Shown: positions 7,872 to 16,376 of the stretch, one piece after another
How the letters are laid out: each line of letters opens with the position of its first letter
Position numbering within the stretch: the stretch's first letter is position 1
Assembly: GCA_028277765.1 (NCBI GenBank)
Contig: JANQFQ010000067.1
Coordinates: forward strand, 1 to 40,062
DNA length: 40,062 nt
Origin: Desulfobacterales bacterium
GTDB lineage: Bacteria; Desulfobacterota; Desulfobacteria; Desulfobacterales; SURF-7
Reading direction: 5' to 3'
Translations under genes and position numbers: made by a program
Notes under the pieces: generated by a model
Seen by the model: only the letters and a program-made list of their open reading frames with translations
Told to the model about the DNA's origin: nothing
Database searches by the model: none

Positions 7872-8543
7872 GTGTCTATTAAACCCACTGAATGGAAACG
7901 GATGAGCTTCAAAGGGAATAAAGTATGGGCGTATACAGGCCCCCAAGATAAACCTGTTGTTGAAGAAGGAAAAATCCTTATAAAATATCAGCTTGATCAG
8001 GAACAGGAATACAGGGTTCATGCGGTCAGTGTAAAACCAATAGATTCATCAAAATTAAACAAAAAAGTTTCAAGAAAAAAGAGCCGTAAAGTTTCTGCTA
8101 AAAAAAGCAAATTGAATGAATCCAAAGAGATATATCCTGACAATGCCATATGTATATACACGGACGGTGCATCTTCAGGGAATCCCGGCCCATCGGGAAT
8201 CGGTATACTACTTAAGGCTGGAGAACATGAAAAAAAAATATCAAGGTATATTGGGACGGCTACGAATAATATCGCAGAACTGGAGGCCATACGCGTAGGA
8301 CTGGAGGAGATAAAAAATAAAAAACTCCCTGTCCGCGTTTTTACAGACAGCAACTATGCATACGGCCTTCTGGTTCTAGGATGGAAACCTAAAAAGAACC
8401 AGGAGTTGGTAGAATCAATATTAAGACTGGTTAAAGGATTTTCAGATATCGACTTTGTCAAAGTTAAAGGCCATGCAGGAGATTATGGGAATGAACAGGC
8501 TGATTCCTTAGCAACTTCAGCCATTAAGAGCATAGTAGAATAA
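7872..8543 (+). CDS. Ribonuclease H type I with N-terminal extension
   Basis: Cleaves RNA in RNA-DNA hybrids. The catalytic domain covers about residues 90-220 of 223. All four acidic residues are visible: D98 in YTDGASSGNPG, E136 in NNIAELEA, D159 in FTDSN and D211 in EQADSLA, with the flexible-loop His in KGHAGD (H201). A basic segment rich in Lys and Arg (62-84) links it to an N-terminal region (1-58) that is not the common RNase H hybrid-binding domain as far as I can see. The start is GTG at 7872 with AGGA upstream. It sits 16 bp after the NamZ-like gene and ends at a strong hairpin. Confidence 0.93.
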   Translation: MSIKPTEWKRMSFKGNKVWAYTGPQDKPVVEEGKILIKYQLDQEQEYRVHAVSVKPIDSSKLNKKVSRKKSRKVSAKKSKLNESKEIYPDNAICIYTDGASSGNPGPSGIGILLKAGEHEKKISRYIGTATNNIAELEAIRVGLEEIKNKKLPVRVFTDSNYAYGLLVLGWKPKKNQELVESILRLVKGFSDIDFVKVKGHAGDYGNEQADSLATSAIKSIVE

Positions 8544-8545
8544 AA

Positions 8546-8575
8546 AAACACCCGCTTTTAACAAGGCGGGTGTTT
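8546..8575. terminator. Bidirectional terminator between convergent genes
   Basis: A perfect 10-bp stem, AAACACCCGC with GCGGGTGTTT, and a ten-base loop. Seven T residues follow on the minus strand and three on the plus strand, so it serves the small membrane protein gene best and probably also the RNase H gene. Confidence 0.85.
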
Positions 8576-8607
8576 GAAACGAGTATAAAAAAAACGGCTC
8601 CCTACTA

Positions 8608-8790
8608 TCAGTCCTCTGGATGTCCAGCTTCCTTTAGTTCGTCGCTTCCCAGATAAATTGCAAGTACACCACCGAGAATAAGCATTATCGGTATACAACC
8701 GGCTAAGAGAAGAAAAAGTTCTTTCCACCATACTGCCATAAATAATATTCCAAAGACTGTAGCTATGGCTCCGCCTAACAATGTTTTCAT
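8608..8790 (-). CDS. Small two-helix membrane protein
   Basis: A 60-residue protein with two hydrophobic helices (about 3-22 and 28-47) and an acidic tail. It starts MKTLLGGAIATVFGILFMAVWW and continues PIMLILGGVLAIYLGSDELKE. It is a clear paralogue of the next gene upstream (8907-9167), sharing the MKTLxGGAI start, a PxxLxxGGxLAxYLGxDEL core and the gap between helices. A GGGGG ribosome site precedes the ATG. I do not recognise a characterised family. Confidence 0.72.
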   Translation of the reverse strand: MKTLLGGAIATVFGILFMAVWWKELFLLLAGCIPIMLILGGVLAIYLGSDELKEAGHPED

Positions 8791-8906
8791 AAGTTATACC
8801 CCCTCAAACTCATCTGCCGGTAAGGCAGAAGTTTAATACCTTTATATCATTTTTTTACTTTTAATTGTGTAGAAAAAAGACGCGTTTGAGCATTGATAAT
8901 ACAATT

Positions 8907-9167
8907 TTAATCTTTTTTCAATTCATCAATTTCATTTTTCAGTTTCGCAATTACCTGGTCCTTTTCTTCATCCTGAGCTGATGTGGCACCTTCATTTCTC
9001 CACGTATCCTGAAGTTCATCAAACCCCAGATACAGGGCAAGGCCGCCACCAATTAAAAGGAGAGCTGGTATAGTCCCTTTTATAAGGTTAAAAAAAGGAC
9101 CTTTAAAAAAAATTAATAAAATTAGACCTAAGGTTGCGGTAATAGCACCGCCGACTAGTGTTTTCAT
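8907..9167 (-). CDS. Small two-helix membrane protein, coiled-coil tail
   Basis: An 86-residue paralogue of the following gene. Two hydrophobic helices (about 3-20 and 32-49) are followed by LGFDELQDTW and a charged tail (60-86) with a short heptad-like KDQVIAKLKNEIDELKK helix that the shorter paralogue lacks. A perfect AGGAGG site lies nine bases before the ATG at 9167. The pair forms a small minus-strand operon ending at the terminator at 8546-8575. Function is unknown; the tail could mediate oligomerisation. Confidence 0.75.
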   Translation of the reverse strand: MKTLVGGAITATLGLILLIFFKGPFFNLIKGTIPALLLIGGGLALYLGFDELQDTWRNEGATSAQDEEKDQVIAKLKNEIDELKKD

Positions 9168-9467
9168 AAAAAATAACCTCCTGTCTGACTTATGTTAGTT
9201 CCAGCAATAGTGTCATAATGTGTCAACAATATAATTTAAAATATTTCTTTTAATATCAAACCGATATGATAAAATTTTTATATCAAAGACATATCTTGTA
9301 ACATAATGCCAGATTTAAAACAAGCCAAAAACAGCTATTATTTAACAGATTTTTTTCAAGAAGTTAAAACCTGGTCCTCAGGAACCATATATTTAATATT
9401 GCAAACGAATTTCCTATCTGGTAGGTCTTTATGGTTTTGTAGCCATTTAACTTACATATAATAAGTT
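9168..9467. other. Divergent intergenic region, no gene seen
   Basis: Three hundred AT-rich bases between the small membrane protein operon and plsB. On the minus strand a TTGACA at about 9230 lacks a good -10. Near the plsB side there are short inverted segments (GGTCCTCAGGAACC-like at about 9372-9386 and CCTA/TAGG at about 9412-9424). I found no convincing promoter for plsB. Confidence 0.4.
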
Positions 9468-12122
9468 GTGGCGGCCAGTATCTTAAATTCTACAGGACTT
9501 TACCGACCAATCATGTCTATAATGAATAATATAAAAAAAGGTATAGATACTACCCTTTCCGGAACCCATAATCACTATCTGTCCTTTTTGCCAGGAAATA
9601 TCGGTATTATACCATCCTTTATCCTGAAGCTCTTATTCTCAGGCATAAAAGTGAATAGTGAACAGGAAGCGATTATTAATAACCTTCAGAAAGATGGTAT
9701 TGTCATTTATACAACAAAGTATAGAAGTTATTTAAAATATCTTTTTTTTCACACCCATTGTAAAAAAGCCGGTCTTCCCTGCCCTGAGATAGGTTTTGGC
9801 TATAGGCCGTTTATGTTTCAGCCAGCACTGCGTCTTTTTAAAATCTGTCTGGCCCATATTGACCATTTTCTTCGGTACTTCAGTTTTCCTAACCCTTATG
9901 ATACCGATTATTATAAAGAAGAACTGCTTAATGGAAAGTCAGGATTACTATCCCTTATTGAAAAAAAAGGTTTCTATCTCAGGTTTGTAAAAAAGAAGAC
10001 AGATCCGGTTCAGTATATCATCGATATTCAAAAATCGATTGATCGGCCGATATATATTATCCCTCAGCTTATGTTTTTCAGTAAGAAACCTGTCAGATCC
10101 ACGCCTACTGTAACGGATATTATTTTTGGCACTGAAGAGAATCCAGGCAGATTGAGAAGAATATTTACACTAATCAATAATCCCAAAAAGGTTTTTGTCG
10201 AAGTATCCGATCCTTTTAACATCCAGCAGTTTCTAGCGCAGCCGGAAATCAGAGATCTTAATCCTCAGCAGCAAACCCTCAAATTGAGGCGCAGCCTTAT
10301 TCGGCAAATAAACAGCCATCGTCAGAGTATTACCGGCCCAGTTCAAAAATCAAGAGAAGAAATTAAACTGAATATCTTGACAGGCCCCAAAATTCAAAGA
10401 TTCATGAAGAATCATGCACAGAAAAAGAATATACCGTTGAAAGAAGTACATAAAAAGGCAAATGACTATCTTGAAGAAATCGCTGCCAATATCAGCCTCA
10501 ACTGGATAAGGATGTATGACATCGTATTAACCTGGATACTGGGGCATATTTTTGAAGGCATGATAATCGATTATAATGGTCTTAATAAATTGAAAGCCAT
10601 GTCTAAGAAAGGGCCGTTGATTCTTATTCCGTGTCATAAAAGTCATCTTGATTATCTGATTCTTTCGTATATTTTTTTCCATAACAACCTGGCATGCCCC
10701 CTAATAGCAGCGGGTAAAAATCTCTCTTTCTGGCCACTTGGCACCATATTCAAGGGAGGCGGCGCTTTCTTCCTGCGAAGGACTTTCAGGGGGGCTATTC
10801 TTTACTCAAAAATTTTTAACGCTTATGTATTCAAGATTCTTAAAGAAGGTTTTAATATAGAGCTGTTCATTGAAGGTGGAAGAAGCCGTACCGGTAAAGT
10901 GCTGATGCCCAAACTTGGTTTTTTATCTATGCTGCTTAATGCTTACAGAGAAGGTGCATGTGAAGACATGATATTCGTTGGGATCAATATCGGTTATGAT
11001 AGGATTCTTGAAGAACGCGCATATATTCATGAAATCGAGGGGGGACAAAAGGAACCTGAAAATGTGAAGCAGGTAATTGAAGCGAGAAAGTTCCTCAAAA
11101 AAAGATACGGCAAGGTATATGTTAACTTTCACGAGCCTTTTTCTCTTCAATCGCTTTTGTTGCAGAGGGGAAAAGGGATAAACGATTTGACCTCAAAGGA
11201 GATGAATACTCTATGCCGCTATATTGGATACAGACTTATCAATGACATCAATTCTGAAACAGTTGTTACTCCATATGGCCTGGTAGCCAGTTCGCTTCTA
11301 AATTTTTCCAAGAAAAGATTTACGTATGAGCATTTCCTTTTTCACTTTAACACTTATTTAACACATCTTAACGCTCAAAACTCTAAACTGTCCGATACTC
11401 TGATAGGGGGTACAAGATATTCCATAAATCAAGTTCTTGATAATTTCCGTCAACGAAAATTTATCGAGTTTAACGTTGCAAAAGCTGAAGAACTTAATTC
11501 AAATAAAATCATAAAACTGATTGAAAACAAGAGACCTGACCTTGAATATTATAAAAATAATTCTATCTTTTTCTTTGTGCCCGCGGCCATAACATCCCTT
11601 TCAATCCTTGAAAAGGACGCATTTCTTTTTTCAGCATCTGATATTCATGTCAGTTTTAAATTTATTTCAAATCTATTTGTCAATGAATTCGCTCTTGATG
11701 CTGACAAACCATCGGAGTATTTTGTCAGGAAGAGTATAAAAGCGTTTATTGATGACGCTATAATAATTCCGCACCAATCCCTTCCAGATACATATAACCT
11801 GACCTCAACAGGCTTTAGAAAAATCAAACTCTTTGCTTCGTTTCTGAAGACATTTTTAGAATCATATTTGGTTGTAATAACCTATTATAAACAGAATTCT
11901 GACATACCAAAAGATCAAAAAGTTCGGATTAAAAAAATCCAGTTACTTGGAAACAGCATGTATAAAAAAAGGGAGGTTGAAAGAATCGAATCTCTATCCA
12001 AGATTTCATATATGAATGCTGACAGTTTTTTTGTTGCACAGAAGCTAAATCATCCGGATAATGTAGAACTAATAGATTTCTTTAAGGATTCGATAAAGAT
12101 TAATCTACAACTCCTATCGTAA
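9468..12122 (+). CDS. plsB: Glycerol-3-phosphate 1-O-acyltransferase
   Basis: PlsB puts the first acyl chain on glycerol-3-phosphate at the inner membrane. The 884-residue protein is close to family length. The acyltransferase blocks are in order: HKSHLD with the HX4D catalytic pair H390 and D395, GGGAFFLRR (430-438), FIEGGRSRTGK (467-477) and PKLGFLSM (481-488). A long N-terminal region and a C-terminal alpha-helical region are typical of PlsB rather than PlsC. The start is uncertain: GTG at 9468 lacks a clear ribosome site, and ATG at 9513 (MSIMNNIKKG) is an alternative. The gene precedes the MurU-AmgK fusion and dapB on the same strand. Confidence 0.93.
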   Translation: MAASILNSTGLYRPIMSIMNNIKKGIDTTLSGTHNHYLSFLPGNIGIIPSFILKLLFSGIKVNSEQEAIINNLQKDGIVIYTTKYRSYLKYLFFHTHCKKAGLPCPEIGFGYRPFMFQPALRLFKICLAHIDHFLRYFSFPNPYDTDYYKEELLNGKSGLLSLIEKKGFYLRFVKKKTDPVQYIIDIQKSIDRPIYIIPQLMFFSKKPVRSTPTVTDIIFGTEENPGRLRRIFTLINNPKKVFVEVSDPFNIQQFLAQPEIRDLNPQQQTLKLRRSLIRQINSHRQSITGPVQKSREEIKLNILTGPKIQRFMKNHAQKKNIPLKEVHKKANDYLEEIAANISLNWIRMYDIVLTWILGHIFEGMIIDYNGLNKLKAMSKKGPLILIPCHKSHLDYLILSYIFFHNNLACPLIAAGKNLSFWPLGTIFKGGGAFFLRRTFRGAILYSKIFNAYVFKILKEGFNIELFIEGGRSRTGKVLMPKLGFLSMLLNAYREGACEDMIFVGINIGYDRILEERAYIHEIEGGQKEPENVKQVIEARKFLKKRYGKVYVNFHEPFSLQSLLLQRGKGINDLTSKEMNTLCRYIGYRLINDINSETVVTPYGLVASSLLNFSKKRFTYEHFLFHFNTYLTHLNAQNSKLSDTLIGGTRYSINQVLDNFRQRKFIEFNVAKAEELNSNKIIKLIENKRPDLEYYKNNSIFFFVPAAITSLSILEKDAFLFSASDIHVSFKFISNLFVNEFALDADKPSEYFVRKSIKAFIDDAIIIPHQSLPDTYNLTSTGFRKIKLFASFLKTFLESYLVVITYYKQNSDIPKDQKVRIKKIQLLGNSMYKKREVERIESLSKISYMNADSFFVAQKLNHPDNVELIDFFKDSIKINLQLLS

Positions 12123-12158
12123 CAGGCACTATTTCCCGTAATGAATTGAATATAGACT

Positions 12159-13856
12159 ATGAAAGCATTGATTCTCGCCGCAGGATTTGGCACAAGACTA
12201 TTACCTTATACAGAAACAGTGCCCAAACCATTATTTACCGTCAGCGGTCAACCGCTGATTGATATCATTATCAAACGCCTTCACAAATTTGGATGTGATG
12301 AGATTTTTGTTAATACGCATTACAAGCACGTCAAAGTTGAAACATTTATCGCATCTCAGAAGTATCCTCTGCCGGTTAAAACAATATATGAACCGAAAAT
12401 ACTAGGAACTGGCGGAGCAATAAAAAATATTGAAAATTATTTGGATGACAGCCCTTTTTTTGTAATAAACAGTGATATCCTTTTTAGCTTTGACCTGAAA
12501 AAAATTTACGATTTTCATCTGAATCATACCCATCCCGCCACACTGGTTCTTCATGATTTCGAGGAGTTTAACCATGTTGCTGTTACGGAAGATCACACAA
12601 TTATTGATTTTGCCTCAATCAAGGAGGATAGCAAAAATTCCTTTTCCACAAAGCTCTGTTTCACAGGTATCCAGGTAATTGATCCGACTATCCTCGACCA
12701 TATACCAGACAGTATATTTTACAGCAGTATAGACGCTTACAGAGATATGATCTCATCTGGGAAAAAAATAAAGGCTTTTATTGATAAAGAAGGTTATTGG
12801 AATGATATAGGGACACCAGAACGATATATTGAAGCTTCATATGAAATAATGAGTTCTATAGCGTTTGAGACAGCTTTCCCAAACTACGCTGGTGGTATGA
12901 TACAAAAGAACCGGCTTGCCGGAGATGGATCTGACCGTTCATGGTATAGGCTTAAATCGAACGACTACTCTTTGATAATGGTAGACCACGGCATAAAGTC
13001 AGATGATATTATTACTGAATGTGATTCCTTTATAGCTATAGGACAGCATTTACACGCTCAAAAAATACCTGTACCTGAAATTTATCATTATGACGCGTTT
13101 TCAGGGCTTGTTTTTCTTGAAGACCTTGGCGATAAGCATTTGCAATCTCTGGTACAAGATATAAAATCATCGGAAGATATCATTATTCTATATAAAGCCA
13201 TTATTAACGGCCTTATTGAACTGTCTGTCAACGGAATACGGGGATTTAAAGAAACATGGACATACCAGACATCGGAGTATGATACAGAGGTTATCATTGA
13301 GAAAGAATGCAGATACTTTATTGAATCGTTTGTTCGTGAGTATCTCGGCAAGGATCTTTTTTTTAATGATTATGAAAAAGAATTCTCAATAATTGCTGAA
13401 AAGGCCCTTGAAAATGCCATATCGGGTTTCATACACCGGGACATGCAATCACGAAATATCATGATAGATAAAGGCCGATTTTTTTTCATCGATTTCCAGG
13501 GAGGAAGAAGAGGACCTTTTCAATATGACTTAGCTTCCCTGCTGATTGACCCTTATGTTCAGCTCCCGCATGACATACAGTCCCAACTCCTTGATTATTG
13601 TACTGAAATACTGTATCCATCTTCCGACACTGGAAAAAAAACGTTTATGTCAACATATTCATACTGCGCAGTCACACGAAATCTTCAGATATTAGGCGCC
13701 TTTGGATTTCTTTCTAAAGAAAAAGGGAAAACTTATTTTCAAAGCTATATACCTTCAGCCGTAAAAACACTGGCTCATAACCTCAATTTACTTGAAACAG
13801 ATGAATTGCCGAAATTAATGGCGCTTGTAAAAAATATTTCCCTGTTATATGACTGA
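12159..13856 (+). CDS. MurNAc-1-P uridylyltransferase / amino-sugar kinase fusion
   Basis: A 565-residue two-domain enzyme. Residues 1-235 are a sugar-phosphate nucleotidyltransferase with LAAGFGTRL (7-15), PKPL at 22-25, LGTGGA (82-87) and the metal-binding NSD at 104-106, closest to MurU. Residues 255-565 are an aminoglycoside-phosphotransferase-fold kinase with LEDLGD (320-325), HRD and its Asn (426-433: H426, D428, N433) and the metal-binding DFQ (445-447) followed by RRGPFQYDLASLL, closest to AmgK. In Pseudomonas these are separate enzymes that turn MurNAc into UDP-MurNAc through MurNAc-1-phosphate. The nearby NamZ-like gene fits this route. Other sugars are possible. The ATG at 12159 has no strong ribosome site. 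Confidence 0.85.
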   Translation: MKALILAAGFGTRLLPYTETVPKPLFTVSGQPLIDIIIKRLHKFGCDEIFVNTHYKHVKVETFIASQKYPLPVKTIYEPKILGTGGAIKNIENYLDDSPFFVINSDILFSFDLKKIYDFHLNHTHPATLVLHDFEEFNHVAVTEDHTIIDFASIKEDSKNSFSTKLCFTGIQVIDPTILDHIPDSIFYSSIDAYRDMISSGKKIKAFIDKEGYWNDIGTPERYIEASYEIMSSIAFETAFPNYAGGMIQKNRLAGDGSDRSWYRLKSNDYSLIMVDHGIKSDDIITECDSFIAIGQHLHAQKIPVPEIYHYDAFSGLVFLEDLGDKHLQSLVQDIKSSEDIIILYKAIINGLIELSVNGIRGFKETWTYQTSEYDTEVIIEKECRYFIESFVREYLGKDLFFNDYEKEFSIIAEKALENAISGFIHRDMQSRNIMIDKGRFFFIDFQGGRRGPFQYDLASLLIDPYVQLPHDIQSQLLDYCTEILYPSSDTGKKTFMSTYSYCAVTRNLQILGAFGFLSKEKGKTYFQSYIPSAVKTLAHNLNLLETDELPKLMALVKNISLLYD

Positions 13857-13891
13857 ACCGTTTTTACTTATCATCGTATATAGGAAAAAAT

Positions 13892-14719
13892 ATGAAACAG
13901 ATAAAAATAATGATTAACGGCCTTCCCGGCAATGTGGCTGCAATCGTAGCTAAACACGCTTTGGAGGACAATAGATTTGATGTTATCTGTGAATCACTCA
14001 CAGGACCTGAAATTGAAGAAACTGAACATACAATCGGATCTACAGCCTTTCGCCTCAGCACTCCTGACAAACATGATGTTGTCATTGATGAAATTAAGAA
14101 AAAAGAGAAGTTTTTTATTTCAATCGACTATACCCATCCTTCCGCGGTAAACAGCAATGCAGAATTTTACTGCAAAAACAACCTCCCCTTTGTCATGGGT
14201 ACTACCGGCGGTGACAGGGAAGCCCTTATGCAGACTGTCATATCATCTTCAATCCCAGCGGTTATTGCTCCTAATATGGCAAAGCAAATCGTCGGCTTCC
14301 AGGCCATGATGGCATACGCTTCAGAAACATTTCCGAATCTTTTCAAAGATTATTCACTTGAAATTGTAGAAAGCCATCAAAAAGGGAAAGCAGACACTAG
14401 CGGCACAGCAAAAGCCATGGTAACTTATTACAATAAATTGGGAATAAATTTTTCTGTAGAAGAAATAAAAAAAGAACGAGACCCTAAAGTACAAAAGGAA
14501 AAAATGGGTATCCCTGAAGAATATCTTGATGGGCATGCGTGGCATACTTACACATTAACATCAAAAGACAATACAGCCCGATTTTCATTTACCCACAATA
14601 TAAACGGCAGGGATATATATTCACTCGGAACGCTGGATGCTGTTTTATATCTATATGAAAAGATAAATAAAGAGAAAAAGGGGAAAGTGTTTTCAATGAT
14701 AGATGTACTAAAAGGTTGA
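13892..14719 (+). CDS. dapB: 4-hydroxy-tetrahydrodipicolinate reductase
   Basis: DapB makes tetrahydrodipicolinate for meso-diaminopimelate and lysine. The 275-residue protein has a nucleotide-binding start (IKIMINGLPGNV), GTTGGDR at 103-109, APNMAKQ (126-132) and the catalytic/substrate segment ESHQKGKADTSGTAK (160-174). The form ESHQ and the overall length resemble the plant-like DapB subgroup rather than the E. coli form with its HH pair. AGGA precedes the ATG at 13892, 35 bp after the MurU-AmgK fusion. The product feeds peptidoglycan, matching its neighbours. Confidence 0.9.
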   Translation: MKQIKIMINGLPGNVAAIVAKHALEDNRFDVICESLTGPEIEETEHTIGSTAFRLSTPDKHDVVIDEIKKKEKFFISIDYTHPSAVNSNAEFYCKNNLPFVMGTTGGDREALMQTVISSSIPAVIAPNMAKQIVGFQAMMAYASETFPNLFKDYSLEIVESHQKGKADTSGTAKAMVTYYNKLGINFSVEEIKKERDPKVQKEKMGIPEEYLDGHAWHTYTLTSKDNTARFSFTHNINGRDIYSLGTLDAVLYLYEKINKEKKGKVFSMIDVLKG

Positions 14720-14727
14720 ATTAAATA

Positions 14728-15129
14728 TTAAGCTTTCCCTGACTTGTAGTTTTCAATAAAATAACTTAAATTCTGTTTCTGCTCTTCTGTCAGATTCCGG
14801 AACTGAAGGCTCCGCCTCCGCATTTTACCCTTTATTCCGTGTATCTCGACAAGCTCTGTATCTGATATGACTTTGTATTGGAGGTTACTCAGGCGAACGA
14901 TATTCTCTGCTTTTATGTCAACTGTATCGGAATCCTTTAACAAATCATTATCTTCTTTATACTTAAATGCAATGCCGTTCATACTGATGTCCAGGATTTC
15001 CATTCCCTGTGCTCCCCGGGAACCGGCACCGACCAGGGCCGTGTCGTCCATAAGAAGATATCTGATACTTTTCCGTTTTTTATATCTGAAGGTTAACAGC
15101 TTCAGCAATATAATTAAAGTTTTATTCAT
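14728..15129 (-). CDS. PilZ domain protein
   Basis: A 133-residue protein with a PilZ-type c-di-GMP-binding pattern: an RxxxR motif (RKSIR, 19-23) followed by DISMNG (47-52), which fits the DxSxxG motif. A short hydrophobic stretch at the N-terminus (about 4-13) may be a weak membrane anchor. The C-terminus RRRSLQFRNLTEEQ keeps the usual final strand and helix. There is no clear ribosome site before the ATG at 15129. It converges with dapB, the two stop codons lying only eight bases apart. Binding of c-di-GMP is inferred from the motifs. Confidence 0.85.
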   Translation of the reverse strand: MNKTLIILLKLLTFRYKKRKSIRYLLMDDTALVGAGSRGAQGMEILDISMNGIAFKYKEDNDLLKDSDTVDIKAENIVRLSNLQYKVISDTELVEIHGIKGKMRRRSLQFRNLTEEQKQNLSYFIENYKSGKA

Positions 15130-15192
15130 TGATCTAGTTTTAATTGTTCAGCCGCATAGACTAACAAGTAGAATATGCGGCTGTAATATATT

Positions 15193-16359
15193 TTAATTGC
15201 CGACTATAACAACACTGGTAAGCGGCATATACGGTTCTCCGCCCATATTGTGAGCGAGACCCAGTGTAGGATCTTTAAGCTGGCGCTTATCCGCCCTCCC
15301 CTGAAGCTGCAGATATAGTTCGTATACCATGCGGATTCCCGATGCACCGATGGGGTGGCCGAAACACTTTAGGCCACCGTCAGGCTGAACAGGAAGTTTT
15401 CCGTCCAGGTGGAATGTACCGGCGTCTATATCATCTTTTACTTTTCCCCGTTCGCTGAAACCAAGGTCCTCCATAGTGACAGCTTCAGTAATTGAAAAGC
15501 AGTCATGGACTTCAGCCATACTGATCTCTTCCCTGGGATTTTTCACCCCTGCTTCTTCATAAGCGGCTTTAGCCGCACGGACAGATTCTTCAACATGGGT
15601 GTAATCATAGTTTTTAAGCATTCTCCCGGTAGATGGTCCGGCACATATCTGTAACGCTTTGATATAAACCGGATCCGGCCTGAATTCTTTAGCAATGTCT
15701 GGACTGCATAGGATAGCTGCGGCTGCACCGTCAGAAACACCGCAGCAGTCAAAAAGACCGAGGGGTTGGGCAATAATCGGCGCATTCATCACCTGCTCAA
15801 TAGTTAATTTTCGTTTCAGGTGAGACTTGGGGTTCAAAAAACCGTTAGCATGACTTTTTACGGAAATCTTGGCAAGCATCTCCTTGCCTTCTTCAGGTTT
15901 GATACCGTATCGGTCAAAATACTTGTTCGCCATCATTGCGAATACACCTGGCATGGTTGACTGGTAATGGGTACATGTACGGTTCTCCATGCCAGGCAGG
16001 CCGCTCATCCCCTCGTCTTTCAGCTTTTCAAATCCAACACAAAGGACCACATCGTATATACCGGCTGCAATCGCATACGCGCCCGCCCTTAAGGCTTCGT
16101 GCCCCGAAGCACATGCGTTCTCAAGTCTTGTAACAGGTTTGTACTGCATCCTCAGGGGTTCGCTGACCGCCCGGCCGCCCATGCTGAACAGGGTTCCTAC
16201 ATAGCAGGCCCCGATTCGTTCTTCATTTATTCCAGCGTCTTCATATGCCTCCTGAACTGCTTCCACAATAAGGTCGCCCGGTCCCTTATCCCAGTGGGTA
16301 CCGAACTGTGTACAGCCCATACCGACAATAGCGACTCTATCTTTAATGCTTCCTGGCAT
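15193..16359 (-). CDS. SCP2-type thiolase
   Basis: A 388-residue thiolase of the SCP-x/archaeal acetyl-CoA acetyltransferase type. The nucleophile is C83 in NACASGHEAL, H285 lies in VHDCF, and KCFGHPIGASG (331-341) holds C332 and H335. The AAGGAGGAG ribosome site lies just before the ATG at 16359, and only 17 bp separate it from the upstream HMGCS-like/DUF35 gene, so the two form an operon. Thiolases of this type act with DUF35 proteins, for example in the archaeal acetoacetyl-CoA thiolase/HMG-CoA synthase complex and BbsAB of toluene degradation. The acyl substrate cannot be read from the sequence. Confidence 0.9.
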   Translation of the reverse strand: MPGSIKDRVAIVGMGCTQFGTHWDKGPGDLIVEAVQEAYEDAGINEERIGACYVGTLFSMGGRAVSEPLRMQYKPVTRLENACASGHEALRAGAYAIAAGIYDVVLCVGFEKLKDEGMSGLPGMENRTCTHYQSTMPGVFAMMANKYFDRYGIKPEEGKEMLAKISVKSHANGFLNPKSHLKRKLTIEQVMNAPIIAQPLGLFDCCGVSDGAAAAILCSPDIAKEFRPDPVYIKALQICAGPSTGRMLKNYDYTHVEESVRAAKAAYEEAGVKNPREEISMAEVHDCFSITEAVTMEDLGFSERGKVKDDIDAGTFHLDGKLPVQPDGGLKCFGHPIGASGIRMVYELYLQLQGRADKRQLKDPTLGLAHNMGGEPYMPLTSVVIVGN

Positions 16360-16376
16360 TTGTCTCCTCCTTATAA

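Noticed and set aside
9195..9235. Sigma54 promoter before the small membrane protein pair
   Set aside because: A TGACAC...TTGCT pattern is present on the minus strand, but the spacing is two bases short of the -24/-12 rule.
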